This document shows, piece after piece, positions 36,406-44,993 of a stretch of 64,000 bases of DNA. The stretch is taken from contig NZ_AFIG01000001.1 of assembly GCF_000214595.1 (NCBI RefSeq), positions 972,382 to 1,036,381 of the forward strand, in the 5' to 3' direction. Each line of letters opens with the position of its first letter. The stretch's first letter is position 1. This stretch comes from Methylophaga thalassica MP. GTDB lineage: Bacteria; Pseudomonadota; Gammaproteobacteria; Nitrosococcales; Methylophagaceae. Both the position numbers and the translations under genes were made by a program. A model generated the notes under the pieces. The model was not told where the DNA came from and searched no databases. It was given only the letters and a program-made list of their open reading frames with translations.

Positions 36406-38580
36406 TTATTTTATAAATAACATCTCACGATATTTAGGCAGTGGCCATAAATCATCGGCAACCTCACCTTCCAGCATATCAACATGGCTGCGTACCTTAT
36501 CCATCAGGCTGCGAATCTCGTTCGCACAGAACTTCATATGCGCTTCAATGGAGTCAAAGTCATGTTCTTCTACTGCAGCTTGAAGCTCAGCTACGGTGGT
36601 TAACATCGCATTGGTTTCTTGAGCGATCGTGCTGACAACGGCATTATTCATTTCAATACCTAAATCCGCCATGCTGGTGTGCGTGACAGATAGTTCTGCT
36701 AGATATTGTGAAGCAGATGGGTAAATCAACGTTTTTGCCATCTCAATGACAAGCTTGGCTTCCACTTCAATAGAAAGAATATATTGCTCGGCATAGACCT
36801 CAAAGCGGCTTTCCAGTTCAACAGGTGTGAACACGCCGGTACGAGCGAATAATTCACGGATGGCATCATCACGAAGATAGGGCAGAGCGTCAGCAGAAGT
36901 AGGCAGGTTTTTCAAACCACGTTCTTCCACAGCGGCTTTATGCCATTCTTCTGAATAACCATTGCCGCCAAAAACGACGTTACCGTGTTGTTCCATTAAC
37001 TGTTTTAATACAGCAAGGACAGCATTAGTCTGGTCTTTGCCACTATCTAATTCAGTTTTAAGCTTATCTGCAATCCATTCAAGGGAATCAGCCAACATGG
37101 TGTTCATCGCGACTAATGGCCCGGAAACGGATTGTGATGAACCGACAGCGCGGAATTCGAAGCGATTACCCGTAAAAGCAAATGGTGAAGTACGATTACG
37201 ATCACCCGGATCACGTTCAAATTTTAGAATTTGTGACAGACCCAGATCCATTTCGCCACCTTTTTTCGAGGTCGCAATATTGCCTGCTTTAATATCTTGA
37301 AATACTTTTTCTAATTGGTCGCCAAGATACACAGATAAAATGGCTGGAGGCGCTTCATTAGCACCCAGACGGTGATCATTAGATGCAGATGCAATCACGG
37401 CTCGAAGCAAGGGTCCATATTGATGTACACCGCGAATAACGGCGCCACAGAACAATAAGAAATTCAGATTATCATGAGGTGTTTTACCTGGGTCCAACAA
37501 GTTTCCTTGCGTGGCATTGCCAACAGACCAGTTAACATGTTTTCCAGAACCATTGACACCGGCAAAAGGTTTTTCATGCAGCAAACACATAAAGCCATGT
37601 TTTTTTGCCGTAGCTTTCATCAAGGTCATCATTAATTGCTGATGATCAGCAGCGATGTTGGCTGACTCGAAATAAGGTGCAATTTCAAATTGGCCCGGAG
37701 CTACTTCATTGTGATGTGTTTTCGCAGGAATACCTAAACGATAAAGCTGATCTTCAAAGTCCTGCATAAAGACCTGAACACGTTCAGGAATAGCACCGAA
37801 ATAATGGTCATCAAACTGCTGACCTTTTGCTGGAGCAGCCCCAAATAATGTACGGCCCGCTAACAATAAATCAGGACGTGCCAATGCAAAATTACTGTCT
37901 ACCAAAAAGTATTCTTGCTCAGCACCACAGCTCGAATTAAGCGGGGCAATATCTGTCTCACCCATTAAGGTCAGGACTTTCTTAGCTGCACGATCCATGG
38001 CTGAAATTGATCGCAGTAAAGGGATTTTCTTATCAAGTGCTTCACCAGTCCATGACATGAAAACACTCGGGATCATGAGTGTTGAGCCATTTTCAGTATG
38101 CATAATGAAAGCTGGACTTGTCGGGTCCCAAGCGGTATATCCACGCGCGGCATTCGTCATTCGTAAACTGCCGTTAGGGAATGACGAGCCATCTGGTTCG
38201 CCTTTGATTAATAGGCTGCCTGAAAATTCTGTGATGGCATTGCCTTCAGCATTGGTCACAATAAAACCGTCGTGTTTTTCCGCGGTGATATTGGTCATGG
38301 GGTAAAAAATATGAGAGAAGAACTTCACGCCTTTTGATAAGGCCCAGTTTTTCATCGCTGCAGCAACAACGTCTGCAACGGCGGGATCTAATGGCGCACC
38401 TGTTTGAACAGTTTGCTTAACCGCCTTGAAGGCTGACTTGTTTAATGCTTCTTCCATTTTGGCCAGGTTGAAAACATCCGTCGCCCAGATTTTATCTAGA
38501 GCTTCAGGTTTATGAACGACTGTTTTCTGGCGGTTTATGATGTTTGAAATCGCTTGCAGACGTGATTCATTTCCACTCAT
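36406..38580 (-). CDS. glnN: Type III glutamine synthetase
   Basis: A 724-residue GSIII, the large glutamine synthetase class first known from Bacteroides and cyanobacteria. It makes glutamine from glutamate, ammonia and ATP. Conserved blocks are MSWTGEALDKKIPLLRS, GAEQEYFLVD (metal-binding Glu residues), HHNEVAPGQFE, NGSGKHVNWS and RTSPFAFTGNRFEFR. The ATG at 38580 is chosen because AAGGGA lies 7 bases before it and family members start at this point; an upstream ATG would add an unlikely 35-residue extension. There is no GSI gene in the window to compare. No sigma-54 or NtrC site was recognised upstream. Confidence 0.93.
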   Translation of the reverse strand: MSGNESRLQAISNIINRQKTVVHKPEALDKIWATDVFNLAKMEEALNKSAFKAVKQTVQTGAPLDPAVADVVAAAMKNWALSKGVKFFSHIFYPMTNITAEKHDGFIVTNAEGNAITEFSGSLLIKGEPDGSSFPNGSLRMTNAARGYTAWDPTSPAFIMHTENGSTLMIPSVFMSWTGEALDKKIPLLRSISAMDRAAKKVLTLMGETDIAPLNSSCGAEQEYFLVDSNFALARPDLLLAGRTLFGAAPAKGQQFDDHYFGAIPERVQVFMQDFEDQLYRLGIPAKTHHNEVAPGQFEIAPYFESANIAADHQQLMMTLMKATAKKHGFMCLLHEKPFAGVNGSGKHVNWSVGNATQGNLLDPGKTPHDNLNFLLFCGAVIRGVHQYGPLLRAVIASASNDHRLGANEAPPAILSVYLGDQLEKVFQDIKAGNIATSKKGGEMDLGLSQILKFERDPGDRNRTSPFAFTGNRFEFRAVGSSQSVSGPLVAMNTMLADSLEWIADKLKTELDSGKDQTNAVLAVLKQLMEQHGNVVFGGNGYSEEWHKAAVEERGLKNLPTSADALPYLRDDAIRELFARTGVFTPVELESRFEVYAEQYILSIEVEAKLVIEMAKTLIYPSASQYLAELSVTHTSMADLGIEMNNAVVSTIAQETNAMLTTVAELQAAVEEHDFDSIEAHMKFCANEIRSLMDKVRSHVDMLEGEVADDLWPLPKYREMLFIK

Positions 38581-38678
38581 TTTTCTATCCCTTAATCGCT
38601 GATGATTAATTGTTAATTTGATAAACGTATTCGTCTGTGTGGCAAACAATATGATTGCTTGCGCATACACAGGTCGTG

Positions 38679-38694
38679 TTAGCAACTATGCTAA
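38679..38694. repeat. Inverted repeat upstream of glnN
   Basis: TTAGCA, four bases, TGCTAA: a perfect dyad about 100 bases upstream of the glnN start. The 12-base core CTATGCTAAATA recurs at about 32482-32493, 65 bases upstream of the PAS-GGDEF-EAL gene in the same orientation to its gene. Possibly a shared operator. Confidence 0.35.
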
Positions 38695-38963
38695 ATAACG
38701 ATACGCACATCTAATCGTCTTAATTGATGTAACACTAAAATAGAGAATAACCATATCAACATATTGATTATCAATATGAAATCATCGGTGATTCGATAAG
38801 GCACGACATTCAGCGGAAAAGGTATTCTTGCGTGGTCGATATGCGTCTTTATTAAACTATTTAAGGTGTGACAGCTATCAATATAGAGTAAAAAAATTAA
38901 GTTATGAAGTCCTGATTTTGTAATAAAAATAGTGTAGTAGAAAAAAACGAAGCTAATAACCAT

Positions 38964-38990
38964 TAAAGAAAAGCGGCTCTATGACGATGT
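38964..38990 (+). promoter_or_regulatory. Sigma-28 (FliA)-type promoter for the FlxA-like gene
   Basis: TAAAGAAA, an 11-base spacer and GACGATGT stand 43 bases before the ATG at 39034. The -35 core and spacing match the FliA consensus; the -10 has GxCGAT with three mismatches overall. E. coli flxA is a FliA-dependent gene, which fits. Confidence 0.6.
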
Positions 38991-39033
38991 GTATAGAAAA
39001 GGACTTTCTTACTTGTATGTTTGGATATCTATT

Positions 39034-39390
39034 ATGAATGTCGATCTCTCATCAGTTCGCAGCAGCGGTACAACAAAACAGCAAGCGCCTAGTGGCACAT
39101 CGCTTGATTCACGTATTGCTGCATTAAAGAAAAAAATGGTCGATTTATTTAATAAGCTCAAAGAACTGGGGCAGGAGCCCAGTGAAGATTCGGTAAAACA
39201 AGCGGAAGCCATTCAAAAACAGATCGAATTACTGCAGGCACAGATACAGCAATTGGAAGCGTTAAAACGGCAGCAGGAGAAAGCAGAACAGAAAGCCCAG
39301 GTGGCTGATGTAGTGCCAGCAGAGCCTATATCGATTGCCGACGAAGATACTCGCAGCAAGCTGGGTAATCATATTGATAGCTACGGTTGA
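39034..39390 (+). CDS. FlxA-like coiled-coil protein
   Basis: A 118-residue hydrophilic protein. A Ser/Thr/Gln-rich head is followed by a long heptad-patterned helix (residues ~27-85: SRIAALKKKMVDLFNKLKEL and EAIQKQIELLQAQIQQLEAL) and a short acidic tail. The layout matches the FlxA-like family, flagellum-regulon proteins of unknown function. The ATG at 39034 has GGATA 6 bases before it; an in-frame start at 38989 lies inside the predicted promoter's transcribed start and is rejected. It overlaps the LysE gene tail-to-tail by 10 bases. Confidence 0.7.
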   Translation: MNVDLSSVRSSGTTKQQAPSGTSLDSRIAALKKKMVDLFNKLKELGQEPSEDSVKQAEAIQKQIELLQAQIQQLEALKRQQEKAEQKAQVADVVPAEPISIADEDTRSKLGNHIDSYG

Positions 39391-40016
39391 ATAAATAATA
39401 GTCGGCCAGCCAGAAGTATAAATATGACGGCAGTGAAGGTATGGAGAATATTTTGTGCGCAGGCTGACCGTAATAACCATTTCCCCAACTTAGCTGCGCT
39501 CATTGCTATCACAAAAAATACTAACAGCGCACTTGCCATAAAAATAAGTCCTAAACATAAAATCTGTACTGACACATAGCCTTTATCGGCTTCAACAAAT
39601 TGCGGTAAGAAAGCCAGAAAAAATATCGCTACTTTGGGATTGCTGACATTCATCAAAAAGCCGGTTCTTAATAAGGCTATTGAATTATGCAACGACGCTC
39701 CATCTTTTAAAGTTGATATAGGTTCGGCTTTAAATGCGCGCCAAGCTAAATAGAGTAAATAACTGGCGCCAATGACTTTTAGCAAGAAAAAGGCCGCGGG
39801 GCTGGTCGTTAATAATGTTGCTATGCCAATGACCACTGCCAAGATATGGACAATCAGACCGCTACATAATCCCAAGGTAATAATCACCCCCGTTTTGCTG
39901 CCATAAAGTGCAGATTGTGTGAGTACGTATAGATTGTCCGGGCCTGGTGTCATTGCGAGCAGGACGGAGGTCAGCAAAAAAATAGCTAAATCACCGCTAA
40001 AAAACATCTTGCTCAC
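39381..40016 (-). CDS. LysE/RhtB-family amino-acid exporter
   Basis: A 211-residue inner-membrane protein with six hydrophobic helices. The family motif is MTPGPDNLYVLTQSALYGSKTG near the N-terminus, and GFLMNVSNPKVAIFFLAFLPQFV in the middle is characteristic. It should export an amino acid or homoserine-lactone-like compound. The GTG at 40016 overlaps the stop of the DUF4336 gene by 4 bases (GTGA); an ATG three codons in is an alternative with a better placed GAG site. Substrate unknown. Confidence 0.9.
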   Translation of the reverse strand: MSKMFFSGDLAIFLLTSVLLAMTPGPDNLYVLTQSALYGSKTGVIITLGLCSGLIVHILAVVIGIATLLTTSPAAFFLLKVIGASYLLYLAWRAFKAEPISTLKDGASLHNSIALLRTGFLMNVSNPKVAIFFLAFLPQFVEADKGYVSVQILCLGLIFMASALLVFFVIAMSAAKLGKWLLRSACAQNILHTFTAVIFILLAGRLLFIQP

Positions 40017-40711
40017 TCTTTACTTCGTGACAGTTTTACCCAGCTAAATGCCTTTTCTAAAAAGGACACGGCATGGTCATCAATAATTAAACCATGTGCC
40101 ATTACAATTTTTTCAGGTTGCCAACCAATAATGTGTTGTATGTGTTCTCTGGCAATATTTTTGTTAAAACTGAGGCGCCAGTCGATGGGCATTTTGCCGT
40201 TTGGGGCAAGTATGCCACTTATTTTTGCCAGAAAACGTTTGAAGGGTGGGAAGGCATCTGCCGGGAAGTTTTCGACCAAATCAGTAACGATCAGTGTTCT
40301 ACTCTCACGATGAAAAAACACACATTCCTGCATCGCTTTTGAACCAGTAAATAGGCGCTGTTGTATATTGTCTTGCCAGGGCGGTATGAAATCAGAACTG
40401 AGGATACCGTTAAATTTGATATCTGATCGTTTTTCAGCGACTTGTTCTGTACCAAAAATGGCTGCTGAAGGGTAATGTTGTTGCCAGTCTTTCAGAAACA
40501 GATGGTGTAACTTATTGGGTGCAATTAAAAAATGTACTTCACCGAGAGCGTCGATTTGCGTCGCTAACTCCGGTGTGAGTTTGATTGGGCTGTGAATCCA
40601 TAAGGTATTATCACTTAAGCGAACGATCACCATACGTGTGGTGTAAGGAAGGGTATAAAAAGGCACACTATCGCCATCAACATACCAGATATTGTTCCCT
40701 AAGCTTTTCAT
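40013..40711 (-). CDS. DUF4336 (metallo-beta-lactamase-fold-like) protein
   Basis: A 232-residue cytoplasmic protein of the DUF4336 group. It shares the metallo-beta-lactamase fold outline (IWIHSPIKLTPELATQID, FLIAPNKLHHLFLKDW, TLIVTDLVENF, MAHG), but the HxHxDH metal motif is replaced, with N-K-x-H-H in its place. The group's role is unknown. The ATG at 40711 has AAGGAG 5 bases before it and is preferred over an ATG 33 bases upstream. It is translationally coupled to the LysE-type exporter. Confidence 0.8.
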   Translation of the reverse strand: MKSLGNNIWYVDGDSVPFYTLPYTTRMVIVRLSDNTLWIHSPIKLTPELATQIDALGEVHFLIAPNKLHHLFLKDWQQHYPSAAIFGTEQVAEKRSDIKFNGILSSDFIPPWQDNIQQRLFTGSKAMQECVFFHRESRTLIVTDLVENFPADAFPPFKRFLAKISGILAPNGKMPIDWRLSFNKNIAREHIQHIIGWQPEKIVMAHGLIIDDHAVSFLEKAFSWVKLSRSKE

Positions 40712-40837
40712 TCCGACTCCTTCGTTTACGATAAAAGCATTCACACTGTTATTGGTAATTTCTTATCAGCATAGACAGATGGGATGTGACAGAATATCAG
40801 CGTTGCCAATCAATTACAGCTGAGGATAAACAGGCTA

Positions 40838-41920
40838 ATGACACTGCGATCAATTCTACGCAAATGGACAGAACGTTATTTCTCTGATGAAGAAGCCGTC
40901 ATACTGCTGATTGTATTAGTACTCGGTTTTGCCGTTGTAATCTGGCTGGGCGGAATGCTGGCGCCGTTTTTTACTGCACTGGTCATCGCGTTTTTATTAC
41001 AAGGTGTAGTGAATATGCTGACCCGACGCCGCGTGCCCAATATGGTAGCGGTGGCCATTGTCTTTCTTGGATTTGTCAGCTTGATGTTAGCCATGGGCTT
41101 TTTATTAATGCCATTATTATGGAATCAGCTGGTTAATTTGGTCCAGGAAACACCAAAAATGCTGTCAAATGGTGAAGACTGGTTGATGAACCTGCATACC
41201 CATTACCCGAACTTAATCAAACCTGATGAGATACAAAGCTGGATTTCCAGCACCGCAAAACAATTCACAGTCTATGGTCAACGGGCTGTTTCTTTGTCTA
41301 TTGCCTCACTGGGAAATGTGATTGGCTTAATTATTTATCTAGTGTTAGTGCCCATTCTTGTCTTTTTTATGCTGAAAGATCGGGAAAAACTAGTGAATTT
41401 TGTGCTGTCTTTCATGCCAGAAAAACGAGGTTTGATGAACCGTATCTGGAATGAAATGGACGATCAGATTGCCAATTATGTGCGTGGCAAAGTGGTTGAA
41501 ATTATCATCGTTGGTGGTGTCAGCTACGCTACTTTCACATTCTTTGGCTTGCAATACACTGCGCTGTTGGCCGTTTTAGTTGGCTTCTCTGTGTTAATTC
41601 CATTTATTGGCGCCGCTGTGGCCACACTACCTGTTGCTGCGGTAGCAGGTTTTCAGTTTGGCCTCACAGAACAGTTTGCCTATATCCTGATTGCTTATGG
41701 CATTATCCAGGCGCTTGATGGCAATGTGTTGGTGCCGATTTTGTTTTCTGAAGCCGTCAATTTGCATCCTGTTTCTATCATTCTTGCCGTACTATTTTTT
41801 GGCGGAATATGGGGAGTATGGGGCGTGTTCTTTGCCATTCCGCTGGCGACTTTATTAAAAGCGCTGATAACCGCCTGGCCAAGAAGTTTGCATGATACAT
41901 CCGTACAAGAACAACCTTAG
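40838..41920 (+). CDS. AI-2E family (PerM-like) transporter
   Basis: A 360-residue membrane protein with about eight helices. The family shows paired N-terminal helices, a long amphipathic middle (residues ~95-150), LVLVPILVFFMLKDREKLV, and the C-terminal GVLIPFIGAAVATLPVA-like block, seen here as SVLIPFIGAAVATLPVAA. Members include AI-2 exporters and Na+/H+ antiporters, so the substrate is open. It starts in a divergent region with the DUF4336 gene and ends 37 bases before the ene-reductase gene. Confidence 0.88.
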   Translation: MTLRSILRKWTERYFSDEEAVILLIVLVLGFAVVIWLGGMLAPFFTALVIAFLLQGVVNMLTRRRVPNMVAVAIVFLGFVSLMLAMGFLLMPLLWNQLVNLVQETPKMLSNGEDWLMNLHTHYPNLIKPDEIQSWISSTAKQFTVYGQRAVSLSIASLGNVIGLIIYLVLVPILVFFMLKDREKLVNFVLSFMPEKRGLMNRIWNEMDDQIANYVRGKVVEIIIVGGVSYATFTFFGLQYTALLAVLVGFSVLIPFIGAAVATLPVAAVAGFQFGLTEQFAYILIAYGIIQALDGNVLVPILFSEAVNLHPVSIILAVLFFGGIWGVWGVFFAIPLATLLKALITAWPRSLHDTSVQEQP

Positions 41921-41957
41921 TTTTGGCGTGTTGTAATAGATTTATGAGGAACGTGGA

Positions 41958-43076
41958 GTGAGTTTGTTATTTTCGCCGATCGACATCGGACCATTGAAAT
42001 TGAAGAATCGATTGATCATCGCACCGATGTGTCAGTATTCAGCCGAGGATGGACAAGCCCAGGATTGGCACACTATCCACTTAGGGCAATTGGCTTTATC
42101 TGGTGCCGGATTGCTTATCCTTGAAGCCGCAGCCGTTTGCGCTGAGGGTCGAATAACCTACGGTGATTTAGGTTTATGGGATGACACTACAGCGTCTGCC
42201 TTAGCGAAGACGCTTACTGCCATTAGAAAATATTCAAATATTCCTATGGGTATCCAACTGGCCCATGCTGGCAGGAAAGCTTCCACACAAAAACCATGGC
42301 ATGGCGGGGCACCGATATCGCCTGAGGATAAGAACGGTTGGCAAGTCATTGCTCCGTCGGCATTGCCTTTTCATGAAGATGGACCTGTTCCTCTCGCTGC
42401 CAGTCAGCGTGATATTGCCGCTATTGTGCAACAGTTTGTTGAGGCTGCAAAACGTGCTGCAGACCTGGGATTTGAGGTCATTGAAGTTCATGCTGCTCAT
42501 GGTTATTTATTACATGAGTTTTTATCGCCCTTGAGCAATCAACGGCAGGATGAGTTTGGTGGCAGTCTGGAAAACAGAATGCGTCTGACTCTGGATGTCT
42601 TTAGCGCTGTACGCGCCTGTGTTCCCGAGAACATAGTTGTCGGTGTTAGAATCTCAGCGACCGACTGGGTTCCTGGTGGTTGGGATGTTGAGCAGAGCAC
42701 GACACTGGCTATTGAACTGGACAAGCTCAATTGTCATTACTTGCATGTGAGTAGTGGAGGTTTATCACCACAGCAAGAAATACCCGTCGAAGCAGGTTAT
42801 CAGGTGTCACTGGCTGAAGCGATTAAGCCGTATATATCGATGCCAGTGATTGCTGTTGGCTTGATTACTGAACCACATCAAGCTGAACAAATATTGGCTG
42901 ATGAACGAGCGGATGCCATCGCTATGGCGAGAGGTATTTTATATAACCCTCACTGGGCTTGGCAGGCTGCGGCTGAGCTGGACGGTAAGGTTGAAGCCCC
43001 TGCTCAGTATTTGCGTTCTGAACCGCATGGTCAGAAAGGGCATCTAACAGAGATGGATTTGTTCAAAAATACTTAA
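41958..43076 (+). CDS. NADH:flavin oxidoreductase / ene-reductase (OYE family, YqjM-like)
   Basis: A 372-residue FMN enzyme of the Old Yellow Enzyme family that reduces activated C=C bonds. Active-site blocks are IAPMCQYSAEDGQ (the flavin-tuning Cys of the YqjM/NamA class), QLAHAGRKAS, EVHAAHGYLLHEFLSPLSN and GSLENRMRL. The start is GTG at 41958 with GAGGAACG upstream. The next gene begins 2 bases after the stop. Physiological substrate unknown. Confidence 0.93.
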   Translation: MSLLFSPIDIGPLKLKNRLIIAPMCQYSAEDGQAQDWHTIHLGQLALSGAGLLILEAAAVCAEGRITYGDLGLWDDTTASALAKTLTAIRKYSNIPMGIQLAHAGRKASTQKPWHGGAPISPEDKNGWQVIAPSALPFHEDGPVPLAASQRDIAAIVQQFVEAAKRAADLGFEVIEVHAAHGYLLHEFLSPLSNQRQDEFGGSLENRMRLTLDVFSAVRACVPENIVVGVRISATDWVPGGWDVEQSTTLAIELDKLNCHYLHVSSGGLSPQQEIPVEAGYQVSLAEAIKPYISMPVIAVGLITEPHQAEQILADERADAIAMARGILYNPHWAWQAAAELDGKVEAPAQYLRSEPHGQKGHLTEMDLFKNT

Positions 43077-43077
43077 A

Positions 43078-43563
43078 ATGCCCATGTTAATCGTTCAAAC
43101 CATTGTGAAGCAGTGGGATAAAAGTCAGCAAAGTAAGCAATATCAACAGCAGCGAATGAGCTTACCGGACCGATATCTTGTCCATATTCCCCCTGCGGAG
43201 CGGATGCTAGATAATCAAGTTCTGCTTGATCAGCACGGTGATGATATTGAAGGGAAACGGATTCAGTACCTTGTCCATGAACAAGTGGATTTTATTATTG
43301 ACCGCTTCCGTATTTCCTTGCCTAACAAAACACTGGAATATAAAACAGCTCAATCCGATCCCAGGCTGATTTCTCAATTAGGTGATGGCTGGGTGCAATG
43401 CCGTTATAACTGGCGTCGGCGCGTTGAACAGGGTGGGTTTATCTATTGGCTTTATGAAGATGTCACCTTAAACGCTTGTTTTGTCGAGCAATATGATGCC
43501 CAGGTCTTTATGACAACGAAAGCTGAAACCGTTTTTACGGATCTAACGTTGCCAGAGCTTTAA
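43078..43563 (+). CDS. Hypothetical protein, coupled to the ene-reductase
   Basis: A 161-residue protein I do not recognise. No signal peptide or transmembrane helix is apparent; it is rich in Gln and aromatic residues. The centre (SQLGDGWVQCRYNWRRRVEQGGFIYWLYEDV) reads like a compact beta-rich fold. Starts at ATG 43078 or 43084, one to seven bases after the ene-reductase stop, so cotranslation is likely. It converges on murI with 10 bases between stops. It may be a small partner of the ene-reductase, but nothing in the sequence shows it. Confidence 0.65.
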   Translation: MPMLIVQTIVKQWDKSQQSKQYQQQRMSLPDRYLVHIPPAERMLDNQVLLDQHGDDIEGKRIQYLVHEQVDFIIDRFRISLPNKTLEYKTAQSDPRLISQLGDGWVQCRYNWRRRVEQGGFIYWLYEDVTLNACFVEQYDAQVFMTTKAETVFTDLTLPEL

Positions 43564-43573
43564 GGCCAAAGGT

Positions 43574-44359
43574 TCAGAAAGTATCAATAGCGGCTTTGCC
43601 CCAAAGAGTGTCAACTTGCTGCTTGAATCTGCTTCGCTCACTGTTAGTTAACAATAAGGTCGAGCCAGGTGTCTGCTGAGCAGAGAGTAAATTCTCTTGC
43701 TGAAGTCGTCTGTTGACTTCTCGGGCGACGGCTTCTTCCGTACTGATGACATTGACGGTTTCTCCAACCACTTTTTGGATCACCGTTTTGAGGTGAGTGA
43801 AATGTGTACAACCGAGAATAATGGTATCGGCGCCTTTATCCAGTAACGGCTGTACATACGCATGTACTGTAGCGGAAGCTTCTTCATAACTTAGCTTTAA
43901 GGCCTCTACTAATAACACTAAGTCTGGGCAAGGCTGAATTTCGACCTTTGCGCCCATGGCAACGCGTTGAGCAAGATCATGAAACGATTGACTGGTCAGG
44001 GTTTTTGCTGTGGCCAGTACACCAATCACGCCAGTTTTTGTATTTAAAGCCGCCGGTCTTAAGCCTGGTTCTACGCCAATAAAAGGAATAGGGTAGCGTT
44101 CACGTAAGGCTTTGATACTGACAAGAGTGGCAGTATTACAGGCGACAACAATGGCTTTTACCTTACGTTGTAATAGATAGTCAGTAATTTTGAGCGAACG
44201 CTCCAGAATATATGCTTCTGTTTTCTCGCCATAGGGGGCATGTAAGGTATCCGCAAGGTAGATAAGGTTCTCATTTGGCATAAAAGAGCGGACTTGTTTA
44301 GCGATCGGTAAGCCACCAATACCAGAGTCGAATATGCCAATAGATCTTGCGTCAGCCAT
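43574..44359 (-). CDS. murI: Glutamate racemase
   Basis: Cofactor-independent enzyme making D-glutamate for peptidoglycan. Substrate motif D11-S-G-I-G-G, catalytic Cys74 in VVACNTAT and Cys184 in ILGCTHF are present, as is VEPGLRPA. The 261-residue length is typical. It is transcribed away from the thioesterase-side spacer and appears monocistronic. Confidence 0.96.
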   Translation of the reverse strand: MADARSIGIFDSGIGGLPIAKQVRSFMPNENLIYLADTLHAPYGEKTEAYILERSLKITDYLLQRKVKAIVVACNTATLVSIKALRERYPIPFIGVEPGLRPAALNTKTGVIGVLATAKTLTSQSFHDLAQRVAMGAKVEIQPCPDLVLLVEALKLSYEEASATVHAYVQPLLDKGADTIILGCTHFTHLKTVIQKVVGETVNVISTEEAVAREVNRRLQQENLLSAQQTPGSTLLLTNSERSRFKQQVDTLWGKAAIDTF

Positions 44360-44441
44360 GATAATTTCTGTTTTATACGTCGCTGGGTGAATAAAAAGAC
44401 GACGATTGTACTGTATCTATCTGCTGATGGTTGAAAATGGA

Positions 44442-44885
44442 TTATTTGGTCAAGGCAACAAATTCACCGCGAAAGAATCCAGCGCGTTGCTGTTCGTAAT
44501 GCAAAATGGAGATAACCGTTGTCCGTGCTTTACCCATACGTGAAAAATGGCGTAGAAATTTAGCCCAGTCTTGTGTTGATTCAAGTTGCGCTGTGGCGGT
44601 AAATTCACCGCTAATTGGTTTTTCATACTCCATCGTATTACGTTGTATGACGAGCGTAGACTCGATAGCAGCCTGATGTAACCGAGTATTTAATAATGAC
44701 CAGGCAGACAGAATCGCCAATGTTGATGCGCTGCCGCCAAACACGGTTTCATGATAATTAATATTCGGTGTTAGAGGGGCTCTTAGCACGACTTTATCAT
44801 GGCTGACATGATCAACAGAGACCTCCATGGCCGCCGATAAAGGAATGTGTTGATAAAGATATTGCTGAAGCTGTTCAGGTGTCAT
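44442..44885 (-). CDS. YiiD C-terminal-type thioesterase
   Basis: A 147-residue single hot-dog domain protein. The signature is NYHETVFGGSASTLAILSAW, with the N-H-x-x-FGGS loop preceding the long helix, matching the C-terminal domain of YiiD-like proteins (putative acyl-CoA thioesterases). The GNAT half of full-length YiiD is missing. Substrate unknown. It sits upstream of murI in the same direction, 82 bases apart. Confidence 0.82.
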   Translation of the reverse strand: MTPEQLQQYLYQHIPLSAAMEVSVDHVSHDKVVLRAPLTPNINYHETVFGGSASTLAILSAWSLLNTRLHQAAIESTLVIQRNTMEYEKPISGEFTATAQLESTQDWAKFLRHFSRMGKARTTVISILHYEQQRAGFFRGEFVALTK

Positions 44886-44993
44886 AAGTTTTTATATCAA
44901 AAAGTGTTTTTAAAATGATAACGTCTTCTCTGTACGTGAAAAAGTATTTACGCTATCGATGATCATCAGCGCGTTGAAAAGGTTCGCACAATA

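Larger units (their letters stand above)
38581..39033. other. Intergenic region between glnN and the FlxA-like gene
   Basis: About 450 AT-rich bases with the glnN leader, the TTAGCA dyad and the FliA-like promoter of the rightward gene. A minus-strand frame at 38691-38963 could encode a 90-residue hydrophobic protein but has no ribosome site and no recognisable family; I do not call it a gene. No RNA gene seen. Confidence 0.55.

Noticed and set aside
38691-38963. 90-codon hydrophobic frame on the minus strand upstream of glnN
   Set aside because: No Shine-Dalgarno, no family, and its start touches the FliA-like promoter of the gene on the other strand.
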